Below, piece by piece: positions 33,986 through 41,968 of a stretch of DNA of 64,000 bases; position 1 is the first letter of the stretch; each line of letters opens with the position of its first letter. The notes beneath the pieces are model-generated. The model saw only the letters and a list, made by a program, of their open reading frames with translations. It was not told where the DNA came from and did no database searches. Source of the stretch: JBJGXI01 sp045635475 (GTDB taxonomy: Bacteria > Bacillota > Bacilli > Bacillales > Amphibacillaceae); assembly GCF_045635475.1 (NCBI RefSeq), contig NZ_JBJGXI010000028.1, positions 4,916-68,915 on the forward strand. The letters run 5' to 3'. Made by a program: the position numbers and the translations under genes.

Positions 33986-34320
33986 ACATTCTCCCCTCTC
34001 TCCTTTTGCAATACGCTGTTAACGGTTGTGCTCAACTGTTCCCAACGCTTCACAAATAATTGCAATTCATGTTCCCCTTTTTCTGTTAATGCGTAATATT
34101 TTCGTTTCGGCCCAGCTGTTGATTTTCGTAATGTGGTGCTTACTAGATTGTCTTTTTGCATTCGAAGTAATAATGGATAGATGGTGCCTTCACTAAAATT
34201 CTGAAATCCATACGATTCCAGTCTATTCGCCAGCTCATATCCATAAATTTCCCCATCCTTAATGATCGATAACAAACAGCCATCTAATATTCCTTTTAAC
34301 ATTTGAGTAGTATCTGCCAT
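33982..34320 (-). CDS. PadR family regulator
   Basis: A 112-residue transcription factor: a winged helix (MLKGILDGCLLSIIKDGEIYGYELANRLESYGFQNFSEGTIYPLLLRMQKDNLVSTTLRKSTAGPKRKYYALTEKGE) plus a C-terminal dimerisation helix, as in PadR subfamily 2. The start at 34320 has AAAGGAG upstream. Three CTTGyATTrCAAG boxes lie immediately upstream, giving clear autoregulation. It is coupled to a HAAS membrane protein. Confidence 0.92.
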   Translation of the reverse strand: MADTTQMLKGILDGCLLSIIKDGEIYGYELANRLESYGFQNFSEGTIYPLLLRMQKDNLVSTTLRKSTAGPKRKYYALTEKGEHELQLFVKRWEQLSTTVNSVLQKERGENV

Positions 34321-34341
34321 CCAGATTACTCCTTTCATTAC

Positions 34342-34429
34342 CTTGTATTACAATACATACGCATAAATAAAATTACCTTGCATTACAAGATATACATTGA
34401 ATATATATTAATTTGTCTTGTATTGCAAG
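34342..34429. promoter_or_regulatory. Three palindromic PadR boxes
   Basis: CTTGTATTACAAT (34342-34354), CTTGCATTACAAG (34377-34389) and CTTGTATTGCAAG (34417-34429) are near-identical dyads spaced 35 and 40 bp, upstream of the PadR gene. They are probable operators for its own repression. Confidence 0.8.
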
Positions 34430-34579
34430 GTATTAATAAGATATATCTTTAAAGTAACATCACCTTTTACGGAAGGCTGCTTTCTAAAAGATTGTTGTTA
34501 GTGCACAAAACAACTAGAATCCGACATAGCACTAAACAGGCGCTGTAGAGGAGGCATGTACTGTAGTCGATGAGACGAT

Positions 34580-34760
34580 GACGGCCACCACAGCGCTTAT
34601 CTGTGACAAATGAGGCATTATTAGAATTGCGCGGCCACCAGTGCACTTATTTGGGTGAATTTGTTGTTTCAACGAGTTGATATCATAAATAAGTGCTGTG
34701 GTGGCCGTCAAATCATCGAAACTGAAAAACCAAGCGAAATAAGCGCTTATATGGCCGCTC
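34580..34760. repeat. 181-bp interspersed palindromic repeat, copy 1
   Basis: The element begins GACGGCCACC and holds four related units, two reading GGCCACCA..GCACTTAT and two in the opposite sense (AAATAAGTGCTGTGGTGGCC). Its ends can therefore fold into a long hairpin. A second copy of the same length and direction is at 62544-62724; shared internal blocks include GTGACAAATGAGGCATTATT. It is noncoding and MITE- or REP-like. No flanking target duplication was confirmed. Confidence 0.8.
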
Positions 34761-35027
34761 AATCTGGTTAGCCACTCTGCTGTTGGAATAGCTAGACGCG
34801 TGACCCAAAAATCAAGAGTACTACAACGGATTTGACGTATAAAGCAACAAACTCTCCGAAAAAAGCCTTACCTAAAAACATCTCCACTATTCGTCACCAA
34901 AATCTATTGAAATACACTTGAAAATGGATATTTATGTTAAAATGCTGGTAGGTATAGATAGTATAAAAGTATTTGGTCACAGATTGCTCGCGCACAAACA
35001 ATCCTATATTTTTTTTTGAGGCTTAAC
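34761..35027. other. Intergenic region without gene
   Basis: AT-rich sequence between the repeat element and a small membrane gene. It contains the promoter-like 20-nt sequence at 34924-34943 shared with the RDD gene. No ORF or hairpin of note was seen. Confidence 0.4.
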
Positions 35028-35225
35028 ATGATTATCGGTACATTATTTTTGTGTCTTGTATGTAGCTATTTTTTTGTTTCATTCTTAATAAAGGCATTTC
35101 ATGACGACAGTGACCCTTTACACAAAGTGTTAGCAAGTGTCTTTTTCACTTTATGGACAATAACTATGCTTGAAGTTATCGCTAATATTATTGGACGAAG
35201 TTTATTAGAGATTTTTTACATTTAA
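35028..35225 (+). CDS. Small two-helix membrane protein, unknown
   Basis: A 65-residue protein starting MIIGTLFLCLVCSYFFVSFLIKAF. Helices lie at about residues 1-22 and 37-57, joined by a polar loop (HDDSDPLHK). ATG 35028 has GAGG seven nt upstream; the in-frame ATG at 35016 lacks a site. A shared promoter-like 20-mer lies about 85 bp upstream. It is followed by another small membrane gene. Family not recognised. Confidence 0.5.
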   Translation: MIIGTLFLCLVCSYFFVSFLIKAFHDDSDPLHKVLASVFFTLWTITMLEVIANIIGRSLLEIFYI

Positions 35226-35282
35226 TGAAGTAAGAATTGAACAGGTTGATGTGGTTGATTAATTATCAAAAAGGAGAGGTGG

Positions 35283-35546
35283 ATGGTTTTGAATAGACTA
35301 GAATTTATAGGAGCTAGCTTACTACTATCTGGAGCAGTTCTGTTTGGTTTTATGCATCTTGCTATAGCAAATTATGTTCCAAATATGGGAGGATGGAGTG
35401 ATCCTCCCGGGAAATTTAATCAGGTACTCCGTGATACTATGATTACTTTTCCATACTACTTAGGTCTTATTTTAATTTTGACAGGGCTAGTTCTCTTATT
35501 TTTAAAGGATATTATAAAAGTAATGAACTTTTTGATAGGTAAATAA
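35283..35546 (+). CDS. Small two-helix membrane protein, unknown
   Basis: An 87-residue protein. Helices lie at about residues 8-28 and 57-78, with an outside loop rich in Gly/Pro (NYVPNMGGWSDPPGKF). The upstream site is AAAGGAGAGG. It follows the 65-residue membrane protein by 57 bp and precedes an SRPBCC gene by 46 bp, so the three may be one transcript. No family is recognised. Confidence 0.55.
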   Translation: MVLNRLEFIGASLLLSGAVLFGFMHLAIANYVPNMGGWSDPPGKFNQVLRDTMITFPYYLGLILILTGLVLLFLKDIIKVMNFLIGK

Positions 35547-35592
35547 TCATACAGCACCTTGTAAGAATTACGCAATACAACGGAGGCAAGCG

Positions 35593-36048
35593 ATGCCAAT
35601 TATTAAACATAAGCAATTTATACACGCACCGGTCGAATTATGCTTTGACCTGGCACGAAACGTAGATGTACATATTCAAACAACTGCCAAAACAAAGGAA
35701 AGAGCAGTGAGCGGGGTTACGCAGGGATTACTAGAAGAAGGTGATACTGTCACTTGGGAAGCTATTCACCTTGGTATTAAACAAAGACTAACTGCTAAAG
35801 TAACGCACATCGACTATCCAATTGAATTTGTTGATATCATGGTAAAAGGAGCATTCCATTCTTTTACGCATACCCATCAATTTGTGGAAGAGAATGATGG
35901 CACCATCATGATTGATCTATTTGATTATCGGTCGCCTTTCGGTTTAATTGGAAGATTAGCAGACAAATTGTTTCTTGAGAAATATATGACACGATTTATA
36001 ATGAGCAGAGCAAAAGAACTAAAAAGGATTGCTGAAAGTATTGATTAG
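35593..36048 (+). CDS. SRPBCC (START-like) family protein
   Basis: A 151-residue soluble protein of the polyketide-cyclase/START fold. It starts IKHKQFIHAPVELCFDLARNVDVHIQTT, with a central strand EGDTVTWEAIHLGIKQRLTAKVTHIDYP and the C-terminal helix YMTRFIMSRAKELKRIAES. Such proteins bind hydrophobic ligands; some are annotated as cell-division inhibitor-like. The ribosome-binding site is ACGGAGG. The ligand is unknown. Confidence 0.85.
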   Translation: MPIIKHKQFIHAPVELCFDLARNVDVHIQTTAKTKERAVSGVTQGLLEEGDTVTWEAIHLGIKQRLTAKVTHIDYPIEFVDIMVKGAFHSFTHTHQFVEENDGTIMIDLFDYRSPFGLIGRLADKLFLEKYMTRFIMSRAKELKRIAESID

Positions 36049-36209
36049 GTGGTTTATATAAAAAATGGTGGATTCAGGCTTTTTTGAAGTTATATACTAA
36101 CTAGCAGAATAGCTTAAAGGTAATCCACTTCAATAATCACATGTATAAAAAATTCCAATCTGAAAGAAACTAAACCAATTAATTATTTGTTTCAAGGGAA
36201 GGAATTTAA

Positions 36210-36758
36210 ATGAACATCCATTTAGAGAATGCGTGGAAGACAAGGAAAGTACAAGATACCCTCTCTCAACTCGAACTTGAACAGTGGGTTGAGTATCAGC
36301 TGTTTTCATGGAATTGGTGGGTTCTTCTTGCATTTGTTATTACACCATGGATTGTTTGGATCAAGTTTTTCGATCGAAAAAGATTAATTGAACTTTTGTT
36401 AGTAGGTTGTTTAGTAGCTATTCCCATTATTTTGTTAGATGCAATAGGCAGCTTTTATAAATTTTGGATGTATCCTATAGAACTAGTTCCGTTTACAATA
36501 GGTTCTATAACTTTTGATTCTTCCATTGTAACCGTTACATTCATGTTGCTATATCAATATTTTAAATCTTGGAAATCCTATAGCATCGTATTAGTTACAA
36601 TGGCACTCGTTTTTTCTTTTATAGGTGAACCATTAGCCCATTTTTTTAAGTGGGTGTATTATATTAATTGGAACTATTTATATTCCTTTATTATTTACAT
36701 TGTTCTTGGTATGATCTTAAAATTTGCTGTCGATAACTTTAAAAGGATAAGTTCTTAG
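36210..36758 (+). CDS. CBO0543-like membrane protein
   Basis: A 182-residue membrane protein with five predicted helices after an amphipathic N-terminus. The segments WWVLLAFVITPWIVWIKFFDRKRLIELLLVG and DAIGSFYKFWMYPIELVPF resemble the CBO0543 family, common in spore formers and of unknown function. The ribosome-binding site is AAGGGAAGGAA. No operon partner seen. Confidence 0.75.
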   Translation: MNIHLENAWKTRKVQDTLSQLELEQWVEYQLFSWNWWVLLAFVITPWIVWIKFFDRKRLIELLLVGCLVAIPIILLDAIGSFYKFWMYPIELVPFTIGSITFDSSIVTVTFMLLYQYFKSWKSYSIVLVTMALVFSFIGEPLAHFFKWVYYINWNYLYSFIIYIVLGMILKFAVDNFKRISS

Positions 36759-37150
36759 TAAATCCAACTACCTTTAGAGTTGTTCAAGAATTCAAATCAA
36801 TGATCAACCCACTCAGGCTCAGAACAATGATAGTTAACACTACTTTCTTCTATCTCAATATCAGCCAGAGTAAAATTGTATCATCGCTCTCTTGTTCTCA
36901 TTTCACGAGGACACCAAAAAAGTTCTCGATCTGGCTGATTTCATCACATTGGAAACATACAACCGCCATTTTTCACTAATGCGGGATCTATTTTATCTGT
37001 GTGAAATCAGGTAAAAGGAAAATCTGAGTTTCTGTTTCCATACTCATAGAACATTATGAATAGATGTTTAGCAATTCGGCCAGGTCCTGCGGCTTATTTG
37101 AATGAACACTATTTTTTCCTTTAAAATCCTACTTAAAATGTTCACCATAA
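36759..37150. other. Intergenic region, 392 bp, nothing recognised
   Basis: A convergent gap between the CBO0543-like gene and the RQC-minor gene. No ORF with a ribosome-binding site, strong hairpin or repeat was seen. Confidence 0.4.
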
Positions 37151-37891
37151 CTATCTATTCCTACGACATTTCCCACACCGCCTCGGATGCTGAAAACCCT
37201 TTTGTTTGAAAAACTGCTGCTCTCCTACGGTGAAAGTAAAACGATTGCCACATTCCATACATTTTATAAGTAAATCCTGGGGTTCCATTCCGACCAATGC
37301 CTCTTGAATGGATTTTTCTCTATCACGAATCGTCTGTTGATTAACAGGTTCATCCGACCCCAGGAATCTAATTGTATCGCCAATTTCCGCTCTTACCTTC
37401 TTATACTCAATTTTCTCCCACGCTTGTAAAAAAGGGATGTATCGCTGATCTTTTGTTTCTCTTATCCGCTCAAGAAAGGATAAAATCATGCCACGATTAC
37501 GATCCTTTAAATAATACATATCTGGGACAGACTTGCCCTGCTCTAACCACAAATTCCATTCCTGTAAAAATTCTTCCACTCGTTGCTCCGATTCTATCAT
37601 CCATCCTCGTTCCGTAAAAACTAACATCGGTAATTTACCACGATAACTTATATCTAGAAAATCATGATCAATCATCCAGTCTATCTTAGCCATAACATAA
37701 TCTAGTTTTTCTGCTCGGAAATAGCCGTACACCGGGCACGCGTCCAATCCAAGCTCTAAAATTTTCTTTTCGCGAGATCCTTTTAAAATCTTGGCTAAGA
37801 GTGTTCGGCCACCTTGTGCAATCAGTTCATCAGCGGCGCGCAGAATGGCGCGAATATCGGATTCCGACAATACAAGTTGGTTCGTATTCAT
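37151..37891 (-). CDS. RQC-minor-1 family DNA-binding protein
   Basis: A 246-residue protein. The N-terminal half has the RQC-like winged-helix pattern (DIRAILRAADELIAQGGRTLLAKILKGSREKKILELGLDACPVYGYF and LEYVM-type recognition segment). The C-terminus is a zinc ribbon (CMECGNRFTF ... CGKCRRNR, four Cys). This combination matches the RQC-minor group, stand-alone relatives of the RecQ C-terminal DNA-binding domain. The start at 37891 lies 1 nt after the stop of the 67-residue gene upstream, so translation is coupled. Confidence 0.82.
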   Translation of the reverse strand: MNTNQLVLSESDIRAILRAADELIAQGGRTLLAKILKGSREKKILELGLDACPVYGYFRAEKLDYVMAKIDWMIDHDFLDISYRGKLPMLVFTERGWMIESEQRVEEFLQEWNLWLEQGKSVPDMYYLKDRNRGMILSFLERIRETKDQRYIPFLQAWEKIEYKKVRAEIGDTIRFLGSDEPVNQQTIRDREKSIQEALVGMEPQDLLIKCMECGNRFTFTVGEQQFFKQKGFQHPRRCGKCRRNR

Positions 37892-37892
37892 T

Positions 37893-38096
37893 TTATTGCA
37901 GCACCTTTCCAAATTTATTTTCATATAAATCCCGGACCCACACTTTTACAGTTGCTTTCCATTGCTGGTTCGATGATGGAATATTTTTCAGTAGGCTTTT
38001 CGGTGTCATGCCTAACTCTTTTGCCATCTGTATATCAGCTTGATTCAACCGACAACGCTTTTTCGCCACAGCCCATGTTGCTTGCTGCTTTCCCAT
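37893..38096 (-). CDS. Conserved small basic protein coupled to the RQC-minor gene
   Basis: A 67-residue soluble protein (GKQQATWAVAKKRCRLNQADIQMAKELGMTPKSLLKNIP, ending VKVWVRDLYENKFGKVLQ). Similar small proteins are common in Bacillaceae, but no role is known to me. Start 38096 gives better spacing from GGAAAGG than ATG 38105. It ends 1 nt before the RQC-minor start, suggesting a shared role with that DNA-binding protein. Confidence 0.7.
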   Translation of the reverse strand: MGKQQATWAVAKKRCRLNQADIQMAKELGMTPKSLLKNIPSSNQQWKATVKVWVRDLYENKFGKVLQ

Positions 38097-38490
38097 TTGT
38101 TTCATCCTTTCCGTTTAATCTAAATTTCACATAATCAACTTCATAATAATGATTTCATCAATTCACATCCGCATATAGTTGTCTCGAAACTTTATACGGA
38201 TATGAATTACTATGAAAGGTAATTATGAGATTGCCTTTATTATTTTTTTCCCTAAAAACATTATACTTTGAATCTATTTTTGGTCAAAACATAGAATTTC
38301 TTATAATTTATCCATCTTCACGGACAAACTTTAGAATAATTGCTATTATAAGTTTAGGTGGTAAGGAAATGGTAATCCAGTTGTTATCAGCTTATTAGAC
38401 GAGCAACCAGTACACTAACGTATTAATCTGCTAGATAGAAAAGCAAGAAGATAGATTATTCAATAGAAGACGTCACAGTGGGAAGCAAAG
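38097..38490. other. Divergent intergenic region, about 390 bp
   Basis: AT-rich. It holds an imperfect dyad around 38160-38208 (ATTCACATCCGCATA with TATACGGATATGAAT). This could be an operator or weak hairpin upstream of the 67-residue gene. No gene seen. Confidence 0.35.
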
Positions 38491-39055
38491 TTGTTTTCAA
38501 TTTACGATGTTGTAGCATTTGGGGCAGTACTTTTGGTATTGTATATTATTATTGATTTTATTCGGCATAAGACGAGGAGAATTATACCGAGAATCATCTT
38601 CTATAGTTTCATTTTCTATATGCTAAACGTTGTACAACTCACAACTGGAGGTATCATAATCCCTCCTCAAAGAGATTTTTCACCAAGTATGCAGGTAGTA
38701 CCATTTTATTTCGTTGAGGATTTATTCAGTATGTATCGTACAAATGGTCTGGATTGGTTCTTTTGGAACTCTCTTCGGTTAACATTTTTCAACTTCATTA
38801 TGCTAATGCCTCTTGGTATTTATTTATCATTATTTAAACTAAAAGGCAGGTTTAAAGCATTTCTAGTTGTATTTCTTGTAAGTTTATCGATTGAAATAAT
38901 GCAGCTTACTTTTGCTCACATGGGATTAGTTAGGGGGAGAGGACTAAGTATAAATCCAATCACGCTGCCCAATGTGTTTACAATTAGGTCATCAACTATT
39001 TGATTTTATCAAGCGTGTAATTAATGACCGTAGCGTATCGAAAACTTATCAGTAA
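38491..39055 (+). pseudogene. VanZ-like membrane protein with 3' frameshift
   Basis: A TTG start leads into a VanZ-type four-helix protein: FYMLNVVQLTTGG, QVVPFYFVEDLFSMYR, WNSLRLTFFNFIMLMPLGIYLSLF and VSLSIEIMQL. After VRGRGLSINPI the normal VanZ end (Asp-rich D-N-T-x-G region and last helix) is lost and the frame stops at 39003. A neighbouring frame continues with GHQLFDFIKRVINDRSVSKTYQ to a stop at 39055, which looks like the missing end. A frameshift near 38950-38990, mutation or sequencing error, is the simplest reading. Confidence 0.65.
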
Positions 39056-39089
39056 TCGGAAACCGATAACAACAAGGAGGAAGAAAAAT

Positions 39090-39638
39090 TTGTTTGAACA
39101 TAAGATTGATGAAGATGTATCTTTAAGATTGTTTACAGAAGATGATGCTGAAGAATTTTACCAGTTTACGATCCGTTCAAAAGCTTATTTAAGAGAGTGG
39201 CTTGGATGGCTTGATTATATCGAAAGTGCAGAAGATTCGGCAAATAATATTAAATCCAGGCTTAAAGGAATGGTAGAAAACGGTGGGTACCCTAAATCAT
39301 TCGCTATTATCTACAAAGGCAAAATTGCAGGTACGATCGGGTTTAATGACATACATAAAACAAACAGAATTGGTGTTGTTGGTTATTGGCTTGGTGAGGA
39401 GTTTCAAGGGAAAGGTATCATGTCAAAAGCCTTTGAATCACTGATAAACTATGGGTTTAAAGAGCTAAATTTAAATCGCATTGAGGTTTCTGTAGCAGTA
39501 GAAAATGCAAAAAGCAGAGCACTCCCTGAACGGTTTGGATTTACAGAAGAAGGGACAATCAGACAAGCTGAATGGCTTTATGACCATTTTGTGGATCATG
39601 TTATATATGGGCTATTGGCTGACGAATGGCTCGGATGA
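39090..39638 (+). CDS. RimJ/RimL-type GNAT acetyltransferase
   Basis: A 182-residue enzyme of the ribosomal-protein-alanine acetyltransferase branch. Visible are LRLFTEDDAEEFYQF, the WLDYIESAED segment, motif A GYWLGEEFQGKGIMSKAFESLINYGF, and LNRIEVSVAVENAKSRALPERFGFTEEGTIRQAEW. TTG at 39090 is chosen because AAGGAGG lies 9 nt upstream; an ATG at 39024 has no site and overlaps the VanZ remnant. The substrate is not known. Confidence 0.85.
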   Translation: MFEHKIDEDVSLRLFTEDDAEEFYQFTIRSKAYLREWLGWLDYIESAEDSANNIKSRLKGMVENGGYPKSFAIIYKGKIAGTIGFNDIHKTNRIGVVGYWLGEEFQGKGIMSKAFESLINYGFKELNLNRIEVSVAVENAKSRALPERFGFTEEGTIRQAEWLYDHFVDHVIYGLLADEWLG

Positions 39639-39913
39639 AAAAATTCTTATTCAACAAACGGTTTCTGTTGGCCAGATCTGATCAAATTTAATAAGTTAAT
39701 TTGCAGGCAAATAAGGTGACTGTTCGCGTTATTGCTGCTAGCTAATCCCCCCAAAAGTTATTGCCTTCTATGTCCAAAGCTTCTCCAGCCATTTCTTGGT
39801 CAAAATCCGTTTGAGCAATAACTTCTTGCCGTGTTATGGTAATCAATTTCTAACACCGCATCCTGAATACCTAAAAACTATTCCACACTGTTGAAAAGTA
39901 TCATCAACAAAAA
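39639..39913. other. Intergenic region before the dextran locus
   Basis: No complete gene. On the minus strand about 33 open codons (QEVIAQTDFDQEMAGEALDI, ending GNNFWGD at 39742) read like the end of a degraded gene, but no start or family is visible. Confidence 0.3.
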
Positions 39914-39943
39914 GATGCCCCCATATAAATTTACGGAGGCATC
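39914..39943 (-). terminator. Terminator closing the dextran operon
   Basis: On the minus strand GATGCCTCC pairs with GGGGGCATC over a 12-nt loop, followed by UUUUUG, 25 bp after the last GH66 gene. Confidence 0.85.
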
Positions 39944-39967
39944 CTAATGGAATTGGTATTTTATATT

Positions 39968-41794
39968 TTAATATTCAAAAATCACCATATCCCAATACTT
40001 TAATTGTGGAAGATTAAACGTAACCTCGCCATCTTTCTGTTCAAAATCTAGTTCTACAGCTGCACCACCATTTACGTCTGGTGAAGCCATCCAAACTTTT
40101 GATATTTGCTCATCAGCATTTACTGTGATAGATAGATCTCGTTTCGTTTCTGGCTCCACCTGGGTTCCTTGGTTATCTTTCCATTCCATAGTAGTAGCAT
40201 CAGTGAAATTAATAAAATGTACTATCTCTCGATTATCTTTTTGTTTTGCAAAACTCCAAATAGAACCTTTCTTGGCTTGACCGCTAATTGAAACTTTGTC
40301 AATTGAACTTACCGTTTTTTCAATTTCAACTGCTCCATCACGTAAAAGGTTTTGATAAGCGACAGAGAAATCATAGTAACTAATCAATTGTTCCTTTAAT
40401 TCGTCTGTTATCTTTAGTGATTTATTGGGAAAATATTCTTTTGCAAGCATATTCTCACCAAGTTCAATATGAGCACCACCTGCAGCGAAAATAACAGCAT
40501 CCGTCATTAATACACCAGGAGCATTAAACTCACCTTGAGAATCAGCAAGGTCATAGTTCATATAAGCAGCCAATACTGTATTTAGTTCTCCATTACTTAA
40601 CCTATGGTTCTGATCAATCAATTCTTTTAACTGTCCATAATAAGGGTGTTCCCAAGACTCTGTATATAAAAATTCTACCGGTGATTGTGCAATCTGTGCT
40701 TGGCCATATTGAGATACAGCGTTTAATACTAAATCAACTTGTAGTGCTTCTTTAGCATTTTTCATGAAAGGGCCATATGTTGATGGAAGATTTACTTTTT
40801 CTCCATTCCAGTTCCAAACATCCCCTCGATACCCCAATTGGTCCACATGCCAACCATCAAAATCTAAATTATCAAAAACTTGCTTTTCTTGTTGGAAAAT
40901 AAACTCTTGCCATCCTTGATTCGAAGGGTCAAACAGGAAGATGTCCGTTTTCCATTGTTCAGGAAGCGGATGGTAATCTTGTGACTGTCCGTTGCTATCT
41001 TTATAAAGACCCCATTCTTTTTCTACGCCTATTTCTTCAAATTTGCTGTTTCCACCAAACAATAAATTATAATTCATTGCTTTCATATTACTTTCATGCG
41101 CAAGTTCAATATACGATTCAACCGTTTCTTTAGATACCTGTCGATTCGCTATATCCTTCCATTCAGTAGCTACTTCACCATTGTCAATTTTTATTGGTTG
41201 ATCATGTCTATCCTGCCAATCGTAAAATTGAATTCCATTAATATGATACCTTTTCAAATTGTCAATAACAGCACGCTGCTCTTCTTCGCCCATCGCATAA
41301 AAGTCCGCTAGATAACCATAACGAGGAAACTTACTCCAATCAGAAGACACATCTACGGCGATTGTTTTATAATCCAACTTATGATCGTCCTCTAACAAAT
41401 CAACTTCGACCATAAACCCTTTAAAATCTTGTTCTCCTGGTGTCCACTCCCATGCAATGGTTTGTTCTCCATTTAATTTAATTGTTGTTTCTTCAATCAG
41501 CTTATCCAGGTGCATATACTTCACATGGATGCTCTTATTAGAAACGTCTTCTTGTAAAGTAAGCCCAAAGTTCACTGTATCACCAGGTTTATATGCAGCA
41601 AGATCAGTCGTTATTTGTCCTAGCAAATGCCCTTGTTTTTGCGCTTCACTGCTATTTTCTGGTTGCGACTCAGCTCCTGCAATTGCATTGGAATTTTCAT
41701 TATTATGCTCTTTACTGTTATTAGTACAACCAGACAATACTAGCCCTCCAATAATCAAAGCTAAAAATAGTAACTTACATTTATATTTATACAT
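39968..41794 (-). CDS. GH66 dextranase, lipoprotein (paralogue 2)
   Basis: A 608-residue endo-acting alpha-1,6-glucanase. The lipobox is LVLSGC (Cys23), and a Ser/Asn-rich spacer follows. An Ig-like domain (about 58-145) leads into the GH66 barrel: FPRYGYLADF, HINGIQFYDWQ, the nucleophile Asp318 in DGWHVDQLG, and acid/base Glu379 in FLYTESWE. A C-terminal beta-sandwich closes the protein. It lacks the CBM35 insertion of cyclodextran-forming GH66 enzymes, so dextranase is favoured. It is very close in sequence to the GH66 at 48314-50098 over its whole length, a duplication. It is the last gene of the locus. Confidence 0.93.
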   Translation of the reverse strand: MYKYKCKLLFLALIIGGLVLSGCTNNSKEHNNENSNAIAGAESQPENSSEAQKQGHLLGQITTDLAAYKPGDTVNFGLTLQEDVSNKSIHVKYMHLDKLIEETTIKLNGEQTIAWEWTPGEQDFKGFMVEVDLLEDDHKLDYKTIAVDVSSDWSKFPRYGYLADFYAMGEEEQRAVIDNLKRYHINGIQFYDWQDRHDQPIKIDNGEVATEWKDIANRQVSKETVESYIELAHESNMKAMNYNLLFGGNSKFEEIGVEKEWGLYKDSNGQSQDYHPLPEQWKTDIFLFDPSNQGWQEFIFQQEKQVFDNLDFDGWHVDQLGYRGDVWNWNGEKVNLPSTYGPFMKNAKEALQVDLVLNAVSQYGQAQIAQSPVEFLYTESWEHPYYGQLKELIDQNHRLSNGELNTVLAAYMNYDLADSQGEFNAPGVLMTDAVIFAAGGAHIELGENMLAKEYFPNKSLKITDELKEQLISYYDFSVAYQNLLRDGAVEIEKTVSSIDKVSISGQAKKGSIWSFAKQKDNREIVHFINFTDATTMEWKDNQGTQVEPETKRDLSITVNADEQISKVWMASPDVNGGAAVELDFEQKDGEVTFNLPQLKYWDMVIFEY

Positions 41795-41968
41795 GTTGAA
41801 TCTCCCATTATAATTAGTAGAAAACTTGATGCTTCAGATTCATATGTTACTAGAAACTATGTGGGTATATTATGCTCACCTGCACATGCATGATATACAA
41901 TTTTGCTATCTTTAAAAACTGATACCCGAGCTATAATCCAAAACAAGCAACATAATCATTTAATAGTA

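Noticed and set aside
34532..34762. 76-codon minus-strand ORF over the repeat element
   Set aside because: It arises from the palindromic repeat, has no ribosome-binding site and no family resemblance.
39742..39845. Gene fragment on the minus strand
   Set aside because: About 33 open codons with no start, no ribosome-binding site and no recognised family; left as a possible remnant only.
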